7,915 nt of DNA from an uncultured Sphingomonadaceae bacterium. GTDB taxonomy: Bacteria; Pseudomonadota; Alphaproteobacteria; Sphingomonadales; Sphingomonadaceae. The position numbers and the translations under genes are program-made. The stretch is from the NCBI GenBank assembly GCA_938003725.1, contig CALKXX010000013.1:1-7915 (forward strand), read 5' to 3'. The notes beneath the pieces are model-generated. The model was given only the letters and a program-made list of their open reading frames with translations. It had not been told where the DNA came from and did not search any database. Shown here in pieces: positions 1-6,320 of this stretch (positions within the stretch are counted from its first letter, which is position 1; each line of letters begins with the position of its first letter).

Positions 1-719
1 AAATTGGTTTCACCGGTATTATATTGCCAGCGCGTGCCCGGCTCAGCTTCATTCTCTAAGGTTTTCATATAGACGATGATCGGATCGACGCCGTCCACCG
101 GCTCCGTCAAGTTAAACTGCGCTACGTCTGATTTCGGATCGGCATAATCCTCGTTCCATTTGACGCCCGATGTCATGGTTAGCAGCTGTTTGACGGTCAC
201 ATTGTCATACCCGCTGCCAGCAAGTTCGGGGATATAATCGGTCAGCGGATCATCAATTGACTTTATCAAGCCGTCCTTAATCGCAGCACCGACCAGAGTT
301 GAGACAAGAGATTTCGCCACCGAGAAAGATGTCCAGCGTCCGTCCTGATCAAAATCGCGGCTATATTTTTCGAGCCGAACCTTGCCATTTTGCAGGATTA
401 CAATACCGGCAATCCGCTGTTGCTCGACATAATCATCAATCGACAGTTCTTCGCCAGCCACCATTAGCGTGTCCGGCAAAGCTTCTCCCTGCTCCAGAGT
501 TTTTGGCTGGTCGCCAGCGGCAATAGTATTGGAGGGTACAACCGCGTCCATCATCCGAAATGCGGTGTCACGTTGATCATCGGTCCAGAACAGAATATTT
601 TTGTCTGATGGCAGGCCAGCGGCATCAGCGGCTACTTTCTTGACTTGTTCACAAGCCGGCAGCGCTAAGCACAGTCCGAAACCGGTCATCGCCAATGCTA
701 TCTTCCTTGCCAATCCCAC
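1..719 (-). CDS. Serine hydrolase, beta-lactamase / 6-aminohexanoate-dimer hydrolase-like, probable lipoprotein (3' end beyond window)
   Basis: The frame stays open from a GTG at 719 to the window edge, giving 239 residues of the N-terminal part. A charged start (ARK) is followed by a hydrophobic stretch and LALPAC, a plausible lipobox with Cys23 as the lipidated residue, so the protein is probably anchored in the envelope. The nucleophile motif SVAK lies at residues 133-136 (SxxK), and Tyr233 in QYNTGETN fits the second catalytic motif. The Ser-to-Tyr distance of 100 residues is close to that in 6-aminohexanoate-dimer hydrolase. These motifs define the penicillin-binding/class C beta-lactamase fold. 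The substrate is unknown, and most such proteins are esterases, amidases or peptidases rather than resistance enzymes. I chose GTG719 because GAGGAG lies 7 bases upstream; the GTG at 725 is only 1 base from that site. It follows the CFA-type gene by 11 bases and is probably co-transcribed with it. Confidence 0.85.
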   Translation of the reverse strand, partial: MGLARKIALAMTGFGLCLALPACEQVKKVAADAAGLPSDKNILFWTDDQRDTAFRMMDAVVPSNTIAAGDQPKTLEQGEALPDTLMVAGEELSIDDYVEQQRIAGIVILQNGKVRLEKYSRDFDQDGRWTSFSVAKSLVSTLVGAAIKDGLIKSIDDPLTDYIPELAGSGYDNVTVKQLLTMTSGVKWNEDYADPKSDVAQFNLTEPVDGVDPIIVYMKTLENEAEPGTRWQYNTGETN

Positions 720-726
720 TATCACT

Positions 727-732
727 CTCCTC
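727..732 (-). promoter_or_regulatory. Ribosome binding site GAGGAG for the serine hydrolase gene
   Basis: GAGGAG overlaps the TGA stop of the CFA-type gene (731-733) and lies 7 bases before GTG719. A second in-frame GTG at 725 is too close to be used with this site. The position supports GTG719 as the start and suggests translation coupled to the upstream gene. Confidence 0.6.
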
Positions 733-1975
733 AATCTTTTATCAGCGTAACCTGTCCCACGTCGATACCGCCGCCGCGAAACCCGCCTTCACAATAGGTC
801 AGATAATATCGCCATAGTCGCACAAAATGTTCATCGAACCCGGCTGGTAATTTGCCTTGTTCAACCACGGCGTCGAAACGTTCTCGCCAGATTTTCAGGG
901 TCTCTGCATAATCAGGTCCAAAATTCTGTTGATCGGCCCATTGCAGTCCGCGTTCCTCCGCAAGTGCCCGAAAACGGCTTTCGGAAAGCAGCATACCGCC
1001 GGGGAAAATGTAGGTTTGAATGAAATCTGCACTCGCGGCATATTGCTCAAATATATCATCGGCAATGCTGATATATTGAATTGCAGCGCGTCCGCCCGGC
1101 TTCAGGTTGCGGACAATAGCATCGAGAAATTCCGGCCAGTATTTTTGCCCCACTGCTTCCACCATCTCGACACTGGCGATTGCATCAAATTGACCATCAA
1201 CGTCACGATAGTCCTGAATCAAAAAACCTGCTTCGGCATGATGTTCACGAGCCCACTGCGTTTGTTCATCTGACAGGGAAATTCCGGTGACTTTTAGACC
1301 ATGATCGCGTGCAAGGGTTCCGGATAGATATCCCCATCCACATCCGATTTCGAGCACAGCATCGCCGGGTTGGGTGTCAAGTCGCTCGGCAATCGCACGC
1401 ACCTTGTTCGACTGCGCCTCTTCCAATGATGTGCCTCCATCGAAAAGCGCGCTAGAATAACTCATGGTCTTGTCCAGCCACAACGCATAGAAATCATTGC
1501 CCAGGTCATAATGATATTGAATGTTCTGCCGCGCGCGCATCTTGTCATTCTTCCGCCCGGAATGGCGCGCTTTGGCGATCAGCTTGAATATTCCTCCCGC
1601 TCGGCCAGTATCTTTCAACCCTTCCCGATTTCGGGTGAACAGATCGAATACGTTGACCATATCCGGGCTTTCCCATTCACCCAGCTCCCAGGCACGGTAC
1701 CAACCAATGGACCCCGAACTCACCAGACGCAGTAGTGATTTCCAGCTGTGCAATGTGATCCGTGCAGTCGGGCCTTCTCCGCGACCACCAACAATCCTTG
1801 TGGTGCCATCGGGAAGCTGCCCTTCGAATGTACCGTGATCCAATCCAGCATCAATGCGGTCCAAAATCCTGTGGAAGCCGGGTGCAGCAAGCCGGGAAAA
1901 CAATCCGCCGCCAGTCCCGAAACGCTTGCGCGCATCGAGCAAATGGGCTCCACGTTTTGGTGTTTCAGCATTCAT
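731..1975 (-). CDS. cfa: Cyclopropane-fatty-acid-synthase-type SAM-dependent methyltransferase
   Basis: The 414-residue protein belongs to the CFA/mycolic-acid cyclopropane synthase family, which transfers a one-carbon unit from S-adenosylmethionine to unsaturated acyl chains of membrane phospholipids. An N-terminal region of about 145 residues precedes the catalytic domain. Signatures in order: HYDLGNDFYALWLD (155-168), the SAM-binding loop VLEIGCGWG (207-215), EMVEAVG (270-276), DFIQTYIFPGG (317-327), FGPDYAETL (352-360) and LWRYYLTYCEGGF (387-399). Aligned by eye to E. coli Cfa, Glu239, Ile268 and Tyr317 are kept as Glu273, Ile302 and Tyr356. Cys139 is replaced by Ser175 and His266 by Gln300. 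These substitutions leave the exact product open: a cyclopropane or a methyl-branched chain. The ATG at 1975 has only GAAGA directly before it, a poor ribosome site. It lies 62 bases after the SDR gene and 11 bases before the serine hydrolase gene. Confidence 0.92.
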   Translation of the reverse strand: MNAETPKRGAHLLDARKRFGTGGGLFSRLAAPGFHRILDRIDAGLDHGTFEGQLPDGTTRIVGGRGEGPTARITLHSWKSLLRLVSSGSIGWYRAWELGEWESPDMVNVFDLFTRNREGLKDTGRAGGIFKLIAKARHSGRKNDKMRARQNIQYHYDLGNDFYALWLDKTMSYSSALFDGGTSLEEAQSNKVRAIAERLDTQPGDAVLEIGCGWGYLSGTLARDHGLKVTGISLSDEQTQWAREHHAEAGFLIQDYRDVDGQFDAIASVEMVEAVGQKYWPEFLDAIVRNLKPGGRAAIQYISIADDIFEQYAASADFIQTYIFPGGMLLSESRFRALAEERGLQWADQQNFGPDYAETLKIWRERFDAVVEQGKLPAGFDEHFVRLWRYYLTYCEGGFRGGGIDVGQVTLIKD

Positions 1976-1981
1976 TCTTCA

Positions 1982-2010
1982 AATATGGACGAGCAGCAAG
2001 TGCTTGGCAA
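1982..2010 (-). promoter_or_regulatory. Possible sigma-70-type promoter for a leaderless cfa-type transcript
   Basis: In the 62-base gap before the methyltransferase gene, TTGCCA (2010-2005; 5 of 6 to TTGACA) and CATATT (1987-1982; 4 of 6 to TATAAT) are separated by 17 bases. A start site 7 bases past the -10 would fall at 1975, the A of the proposed ATG. That would suit the lack of a normal ribosome binding site. Matches of this quality occur by chance, so this is only a candidate. Confidence 0.25.
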
Positions 2011-2037
2011 TGCGGAACTAACTATATCTCTCCGGCA

Positions 2038-2826
2038 TTATTTTTCTTGCCCGGGCGCAGCAGCAGAACCGGCCAATATACCGCCATCAATCGTGATTTC
2101 GGTTCCCGTAATATAGCTTGCTTCGTCACCGGCCAGCATGACCGCGACCGAGGCCACTTCACTTGCCTCTCCGAAACGTTGCAATGGTGTATCCTGAACC
2201 ATTGCCTTCATTGCCGTTTCGCGTGCCGGCCCCTCACCCAGCATCGGTTCCCACATTGGGGTGAGGATGGCAGCCGGGTGAATCGAATTGCAACGGATAT
2301 TCCACCCCCGCTGCGCGCAATAGAGCGCAACGGTTTTGCTATGATTGCGGATCGCAGCTTTGGACGAGGCATAGGCCGCTGCGCCGGGAATACCGACCAT
2401 CCCGGAACGTGAAGAGATATTTATGATCGATCCAAGCCCTCTTTCCTGCATTGCCCCGATCGCATATCGGCAACCCAGAAATGTGCCATCCAGGTTCACT
2501 TCATGCACGGCTCGCCAATCCTTTAACGAAGCATTTTGCGGATCATGGGCAGCTGCACCAGCTTCAAAGCCGGTCACGCCAGCATTGTTGACCATCACAT
2601 CGATCTTGGGAAACTTTACGGATAGGTTTCGCCAATCGGATTCCAAGCGGACATCCAGCTTCAGCGTTTCGCAATCCAATTCTTGGCCAGCAACAGCCAA
2701 CCCTACTTCGTTAATGTCAGTGAGTAAAATACGCGCGCCTTCGTCTTTAAATGCTTCGCCAATTGCTTTGCCGATTCCGCGCGCGCCGCCGGTCACGACA
2801 CAAATTTTATCTGATAATTTCTGCAT
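2038..2826 (-). CDS. Short-chain dehydrogenase/reductase (classical SDR, SDR family oxidoreductase)
   Basis: The 262-residue protein has the normal length and every mark of a classical SDR. The Rossmann nucleotide loop TGGARGIG spans residues 12-19, NNAG lies at 80-83, and the catalytic tetrad is Asn111, Ser139, Tyr152 and Lys156 (YASSK). Asp37 at the end of the second beta strand (LLTDIN) favours NAD over NADP. The segment HDPQNASLKDWRAVHEVNLDGTF is of a kind I associate with hydroxysteroid or cyclic-alcohol dehydrogenases, but the substrate cannot be read from sequence. AGGA lies 6 bases before the ATG, a good ribosome site. The gene starts 117 bases after the photolyase stop. That gap contains no clear promoter and no clear terminator, so it may begin a new unit or continue the upstream one. 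Its position next to a CFA-type enzyme makes a lipid or envelope substrate conceivable, but this is only inference. Confidence 0.93.
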   Translation of the reverse strand: MQKLSDKICVVTGGARGIGKAIGEAFKDEGARILLTDINEVGLAVAGQELDCETLKLDVRLESDWRNLSVKFPKIDVMVNNAGVTGFEAGAAAHDPQNASLKDWRAVHEVNLDGTFLGCRYAIGAMQERGLGSIINISSRSGMVGIPGAAAYASSKAAIRNHSKTVALYCAQRGWNIRCNSIHPAAILTPMWEPMLGEGPARETAMKAMVQDTPLQRFGEASEVASVAVMLAGDEASYITGTEITIDGGILAGSAAAPGQEK

Positions 2827-2832
2827 AAAAGG

Positions 2833-2836
2833 TCCT
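2833..2836 (-). promoter_or_regulatory. Ribosome binding site AGGA for the SDR gene
   Basis: AGGA is followed by six bases and then ATG at 2826. It supports that start, and the protein begins a few residues before its first beta strand, as SDRs usually do. Confidence 0.55.
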
Positions 2837-2943
2837 GTACAAATAGAGTTTGGAAACGCGGCTCATCGCGCTTTAGCTTTATCAAACTGCCAGATGGCTT
2901 CCTATTCGTTCATCGACCTCACTCTTGCTGTGATGGCGATATG

Positions 2944-4335
2944 CTATTTCACCTGCTGATACGCGTCAAGCGCTCGCTGACGGCCCTCTTTGTGACCGAC
3001 GATTTTCGCAGGATATTCTTTTGGCCTACAACCATGTTCTTCTGGATCGTGAACATAGGGATCATCGATATCCGAAAGTTCCGGCACCCATTTGCGGATA
3101 TAGTCACCAGCGCTGAATTTTTCCGATTGAGAAAGCGGCGCCATGATCCGGACAAACATATTGCTGTCCACACCCGTGCCGGACACCCATTGCCAGTTGG
3201 TTGCGTTACTCCCAAAATCAGCATCCACCAGCGTATCCCAAAACCATTTTTCACCTTCGCGCCAGTCAATCAACAGGTGCTTGATAAGAAAGCTTGCGGC
3301 GATCATCCGCACCCGGTTATGCATCCAGCCGGTTGTCCATAGCTCTCGCATACCCGCATCAACGATGGGGTAGCCTGTTTTGCCTTTTTGCCAGGCTTCC
3401 AGATCATTCTTTACATCGGTTTTGGATAGGTCACGCCAGGGCAAAGCACGCATCTTCTCGCGATAACTTTCCCCGCCATATTGCGGAAACTGATGGATCA
3501 CGTTTTGGCCATAGTCCCTCCACACCAGCTCCTTCAGATAGGTTTCCACCTTGCTGCCCTGCCCCGCAATATGGTTCCAGATCGCCGCGGGGCTGATCTC
3601 TCCAAAATGCAGGTGCGGCGATAAACGGGACACCAGTTGCTCGGATGGAAGATTGCGCCCCTCATCATATTGTTTGGCTATGTCCGCAAAGCTGTTTAAA
3701 TTATCGTCAGCGCCCTGTTCTCCCGGCATCCAATTTTTTTCAAAACCTGTCGCCCAATTCGGCTTTGTCGGAAGTAGGTTCCAGCTATCGAGCTTTTCAG
3801 TTTCGGGCCATGATGCAGGCGTTTGAAGCTCGCTGGGCGCATCGATAGCTTTTTGCGGCGGCATATGTTCCCGCATCGCCTTCCAGAACGGTGTATATAT
3901 CTTGTAATCGCCGCCGCTGCCGGTCTTCAAAGTGCCGGGCGGCAGCAGGTAATTTCCATCGTGCAGGACAAGTTGGCATCCACCGTCCAAACGCCCCTGC
4001 AAATGGCTTTGCGCATTCAGCCACCACGGTTCGTAGTGACGCAGCGCATGAATTTCGGTTGCGCCAGTCGATTTGACAATTTCGGCCAATATGTCGGATG
4101 CAACTCCACGGCGCAGGATCAATCGTGAACATTTTTGCCGCAAACGACATTCCAGCGCTTCCAAACTATAGTGCAGCCACCACCGCGAAGCCGCGCCCAT
4201 TTTCCGGTGCTTCGGTGTGTCATCATCGAGAATATAAACCGGAATTACAGGACCACTGGCCGCCGCAGCAGCAACAGCCGCTTGATCGGAAAGGCGCAAA
4301 TCGCGGCGGAACCAGATTATTTTGGGAGCAGTCAT
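2944..4335 (-). CDS. phrB: Deoxyribodipyrimidine photolyase (class I CPD photolyase)
   Basis: The 463-residue flavoprotein uses blue light to split cyclobutane pyrimidine dimers in DNA. The N-terminal antenna-binding domain (about 5-165) opens with WFRRDLRLSD (8-17). The C-terminal FAD-binding catalytic domain (about 265-460) carries KELVWRDYGQ (268-277), KTGYPIVDAGMRELW (319-333), GWMHNRVRMI (336-345), LLIDWREGE (354-362) and NWQW (380-383). Matched by eye to E. coli PhrB, the dimer-binding Glu274 and Trp277 are Glu269 and Trp272. Asn378, next to the flavin N5, is Asn377. Trp359 and Trp382 of the electron-transfer chain are Trp358 and Trp381, and Trp384 is Trp383. The third chain Trp is probably Trp300, though the spacing there is five residues longer. 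Together these residues favour a true repair enzyme over a signalling cryptochrome. Its ATG overlaps the stop of the membrane hydrolase gene as ATGA, implying coupled translation. Confidence 0.96.
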   Translation of the reverse strand: MTAPKIIWFRRDLRLSDQAAVAAAAASGPVIPVYILDDDTPKHRKMGAASRWWLHYSLEALECRLRQKCSRLILRRGVASDILAEIVKSTGATEIHALRHYEPWWLNAQSHLQGRLDGGCQLVLHDGNYLLPPGTLKTGSGGDYKIYTPFWKAMREHMPPQKAIDAPSELQTPASWPETEKLDSWNLLPTKPNWATGFEKNWMPGEQGADDNLNSFADIAKQYDEGRNLPSEQLVSRLSPHLHFGEISPAAIWNHIAGQGSKVETYLKELVWRDYGQNVIHQFPQYGGESYREKMRALPWRDLSKTDVKNDLEAWQKGKTGYPIVDAGMRELWTTGWMHNRVRMIAASFLIKHLLIDWREGEKWFWDTLVDADFGSNATNWQWVSGTGVDSNMFVRIMAPLSQSEKFSAGDYIRKWVPELSDIDDPYVHDPEEHGCRPKEYPAKIVGHKEGRQRALDAYQQVK

Positions 4336-5273
4336 TCCGGCGGCGTTACATCAACTTTGAACCGGTCACCAACACCTTCAAAGGTGAAACGCTGGTCGCG
4401 TAACCACAATTTATCTCCATCCTTTTCGATGAAGGGCATCCTCGACCAAAACAGAAACGCTTTGGTGTCAGGCGCATAGGCGGATGCCGCTACCCAATCG
4501 ACGCGGTTCAATCCGTCAACCTGGATATCTTCGTTGAGTGACGCACCGTCAAATAGATCGAAATAGCCACTGCCGATTTCACCCTGACCTCGCCAATGCA
4601 TATCCCTGGCCCAGAAAGTGATTGGAAGGTTGTTTGCAACAACTATTTCGGCTGGCTTACCCCTCATATTTGCCACTTGTTCCGCCGTCAGTGCCTCCGC
4701 ACGGTTGGTAATCAATCCGTTGGCCGCAATATAGACCAGCACCGCCGCCAAGGCCGAGATAGCCGGTGGTCGCCAATTGTCTGCGCCGCGCTTTTCGCGT
4801 CGCATCGATAGCCAAAGGCCAACGCCAAGCGCTGCCCATATCCAGATATCAATAATGAACAGCGTGTCTCCATAAGACCATCGTGAGGAAAATGGCTCCA
4901 AAAGGCGGATACCGTAATTGTTCATCCAATCCAGCGCTGGATGGCTCAAAGTCCCTATGAACGCTAGCGCCAGCAGCCATCCCTTGTGAACGGGCAACCT
5001 GTTCGTCGGACGCTTCCCTCGCTTCTCTTGCCAACCATCAAACCAGATCATTATTGCGGTGAGGAGCAGCGGCAATATGACCATCGCAACGGGACCATGG
5101 GTAATCCCGCGCCTAATAGCCAAATGCGCCTGACCGCCCAGAAGCGTAGCCACCGCATCAATATCGGGAATATTTGCCGCGATAATCAGCGTCGCCATAC
5201 CAAGGCCGGTTTTCTTTTTCAGGCCGATTTGGCCCAATACCGCGCCAGCCAGACTGTGGGTTAAATTGTCCAT
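4332..5273 (-). CDS. YdjM-like predicted membrane-bound metal-dependent hydrolase
   Basis: The 313-residue protein starts MDNLTHSLAGAVLG, the hallmark opening of the YdjM/DUF457 family of inner-membrane proteins with predicted metal-dependent hydrolase activity. Candidate metal ligands are His6, Asp37 and Asp39 (PDIDA), His59 (RGITHGP), His111 and Asp115 (SHPALDW), with Asp136 in WSYGDTLF. I see about five membrane segments: roughly 26-45, 60-78, 98-117, 137-157 and 171-189. Positive residues at 83-92 and 158-162 suggest those loops are cytoplasmic, which would place the N-terminus inside and the soluble tail of about 120 residues outside. No substrate is known. E. coli ydjM is induced in the SOS response, so the tight link to photolyase is suggestive. 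The gene begins 6 bases after korB without a ribosome site, so translation probably reinitiates from korB. Its end overlaps the photolyase start by four bases. Confidence 0.88.
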   Translation of the reverse strand: MDNLTHSLAGAVLGQIGLKKKTGLGMATLIIAANIPDIDAVATLLGGQAHLAIRRGITHGPVAMVILPLLLTAIMIWFDGWQEKRGKRPTNRLPVHKGWLLALAFIGTLSHPALDWMNNYGIRLLEPFSSRWSYGDTLFIIDIWIWAALGVGLWLSMRREKRGADNWRPPAISALAAVLVYIAANGLITNRAEALTAEQVANMRGKPAEIVVANNLPITFWARDMHWRGQGEIGSGYFDLFDGASLNEDIQVDGLNRVDWVAASAYAPDTKAFLFWSRMPFIEKDGDKLWLRDQRFTFEGVGDRFKVDVTPPE

Positions 5274-5279
5274 ATATGC

Positions 5280-6320
5280 TTAAAGCGCGGGACCGTCGGC
5301 TCCGTTTTCAGATACGGTCCAAGTCTGTCCTTTATTCAGTAATGCCTGTAAATCCGGGGCTTTACCAATTGAGGAAGCTTCGTTTTGAGCAACCACAGCG
5401 GCTTCAAAGGTTGGCCGCGGATCATCAAACAGTACCCCAAGTGCCATAGGGAATTCGCCAAAACGCATATCGACCAACATATGTGCAACGGACCGATTGG
5501 TCACATCATGCACAATAACCCCTGCGCCTTTCCAATCCCCGTCTACGACCTCAACCACTTCTAATTGCAATGTATCATGATTAAGTGAGATGCCTTTCTC
5601 GCCCTTGGCAAATAGCATCGGTTCACCATCGATCAGATGAAGCTGTGTATCCGCAGCAGTTTTCTTCGCAGCAAATTCGTCAAACACGTCTTTGTTATAG
5701 ACGATGCAGTTCTGGAAAATTTCTATGAATGACGTGCCTTTGTGCGCATGCGCTGCTTTCAGTACATCAGGCAAGCCTTTGTGAATATCGATCCCGCGCG
5801 CCACGAAACGTGCGCCCGCTCCCAGTGCAAACTCACATGGCGAAATCGGTCGATCAACCGATCCATAGGGTGTCGAAGGACTATGCGTGCCCGAACGACT
5901 AGTCGGTGAATATTGCCCTTTGGTCAGGCCATAGATTTCATTGTTGAACAGCATGAAATTCACATCAAGATTGCGGCGCACCAAGTGCATCGTGTGGTTG
6001 CCGCCAATCGACAGCGCATCACCGTCACCGGTAATGATCCAGACATCCAGATCGGGATTAGCCAGCTTCACCCCAGTTGCGACCGCTGGCGCACGGCCAT
6101 GAATCGTATGAAATCCGTAAGTTTCCATATAATAAGGAAAGCGTGAGGAGCAGCCAATACCGCTGATGAAGGCCGTGTTCGAAGGATCGGCTCCAAGCTG
6201 CGGCATAGTACGCTGCACAGCCTTCAGGATCGCATAGTCACCGCAACCCGGGCACCAACGCACTTCCTGATCCGTTTCCCAGTCTTTCAGGGTGGTTTCT
6301 ACTTTGGTCATCTCTGTCAT
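5280..6320 (-). CDS. korB: 2-oxoacid (2-oxoglutarate):ferredoxin oxidoreductase, beta subunit
   Basis: The 346-residue subunit binds thiamine diphosphate and a 4Fe-4S cluster. With KorA it oxidatively decarboxylates a 2-oxoacid with coenzyme A and reduces ferredoxin in the cytoplasm. WCPGCGD supplies Cys23 and Cys26, GIGCSS supplies Cys57 and QNCIVYN supplies Cys205, which together give the four expected cluster ligands. The thiamine diphosphate/Mg motif is GDGDALSIGGNH (98-109) continuing to FNNEIYGLTKGQ (125-136). YSPTS followed by TPYGSVDRP (150-158) resembles 2-oxoglutarate enzymes more than pyruvate enzymes, so the KorB call is likely but the substrate is inferred. The length is normal for the two-subunit type. 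Its ATG overlaps the korA stop (ATGA), and a strong GAGGAGG site lies 7 bases upstream inside korA. The membrane hydrolase gene follows after 6 bases. Confidence 0.95.
   Translation of the reverse strand: MTEMTKVETTLKDWETDQEVRWCPGCGDYAILKAVQRTMPQLGADPSNTAFISGIGCSSRFPYYMETYGFHTIHGRAPAVATGVKLANPDLDVWIITGDGDALSIGGNHTMHLVRRNLDVNFMLFNNEIYGLTKGQYSPTSRSGTHSPSTPYGSVDRPISPCEFALGAGARFVARGIDIHKGLPDVLKAAHAHKGTSFIEIFQNCIVYNKDVFDEFAAKKTAADTQLHLIDGEPMLFAKGEKGISLNHDTLQLEVVEVVDGDWKGAGVIVHDVTNRSVAHMLVDMRFGEFPMALGVLFDDPRPTFEAAVVAQNEASSIGKAPDLQALLNKGQTWTVSENGADGPAL

Noticed and set aside
1762..2412. A 216-codon plus-strand open frame antisense to the 5' half of the methyltransferase and 3' half of the SDR gene
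   Set aside because: It spans two well-supported minus-strand genes and has no recognisable domain; its composition is that of a reverse-strand shadow.
2807..2866. A 19-codon open frame overlapping the start of the SDR gene as a possible leader peptide
   Set aside because: It has no ribosome binding site, no amino-acid bias suggesting attenuation and no associated hairpin pair.
2857..2870. CGCG-6-CGCG hairpin in the photolyase-SDR gap as a terminator
   Set aside because: The stem is only 4 base pairs and no T-run follows; it is too weak to support termination.
2827..2943. Search for a stress-sigma promoter (TGATC-type or GGAAC-type -35) or other promoter before the SDR gene
   Set aside because: TTGATA occurs near 2880, but nothing like a -10 lies 16-19 bases downstream, and no TGATC or GGAAC box is present.
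2423..2959. A 178-codon plus-strand open frame across the SDR gene and the gap after photolyase
   Set aside because: It is antisense to the SDR catalytic motifs, has no family signature and has no ribosome site that I can see.
4988..5004. GAAC...GTTC resembling an alphaproteobacterial LexA box, in the gene whose relative ydjM is SOS-controlled
   Set aside because: The half-sites are 9 bases apart instead of 7, and the site lies deep inside the coding sequence rather than before it.
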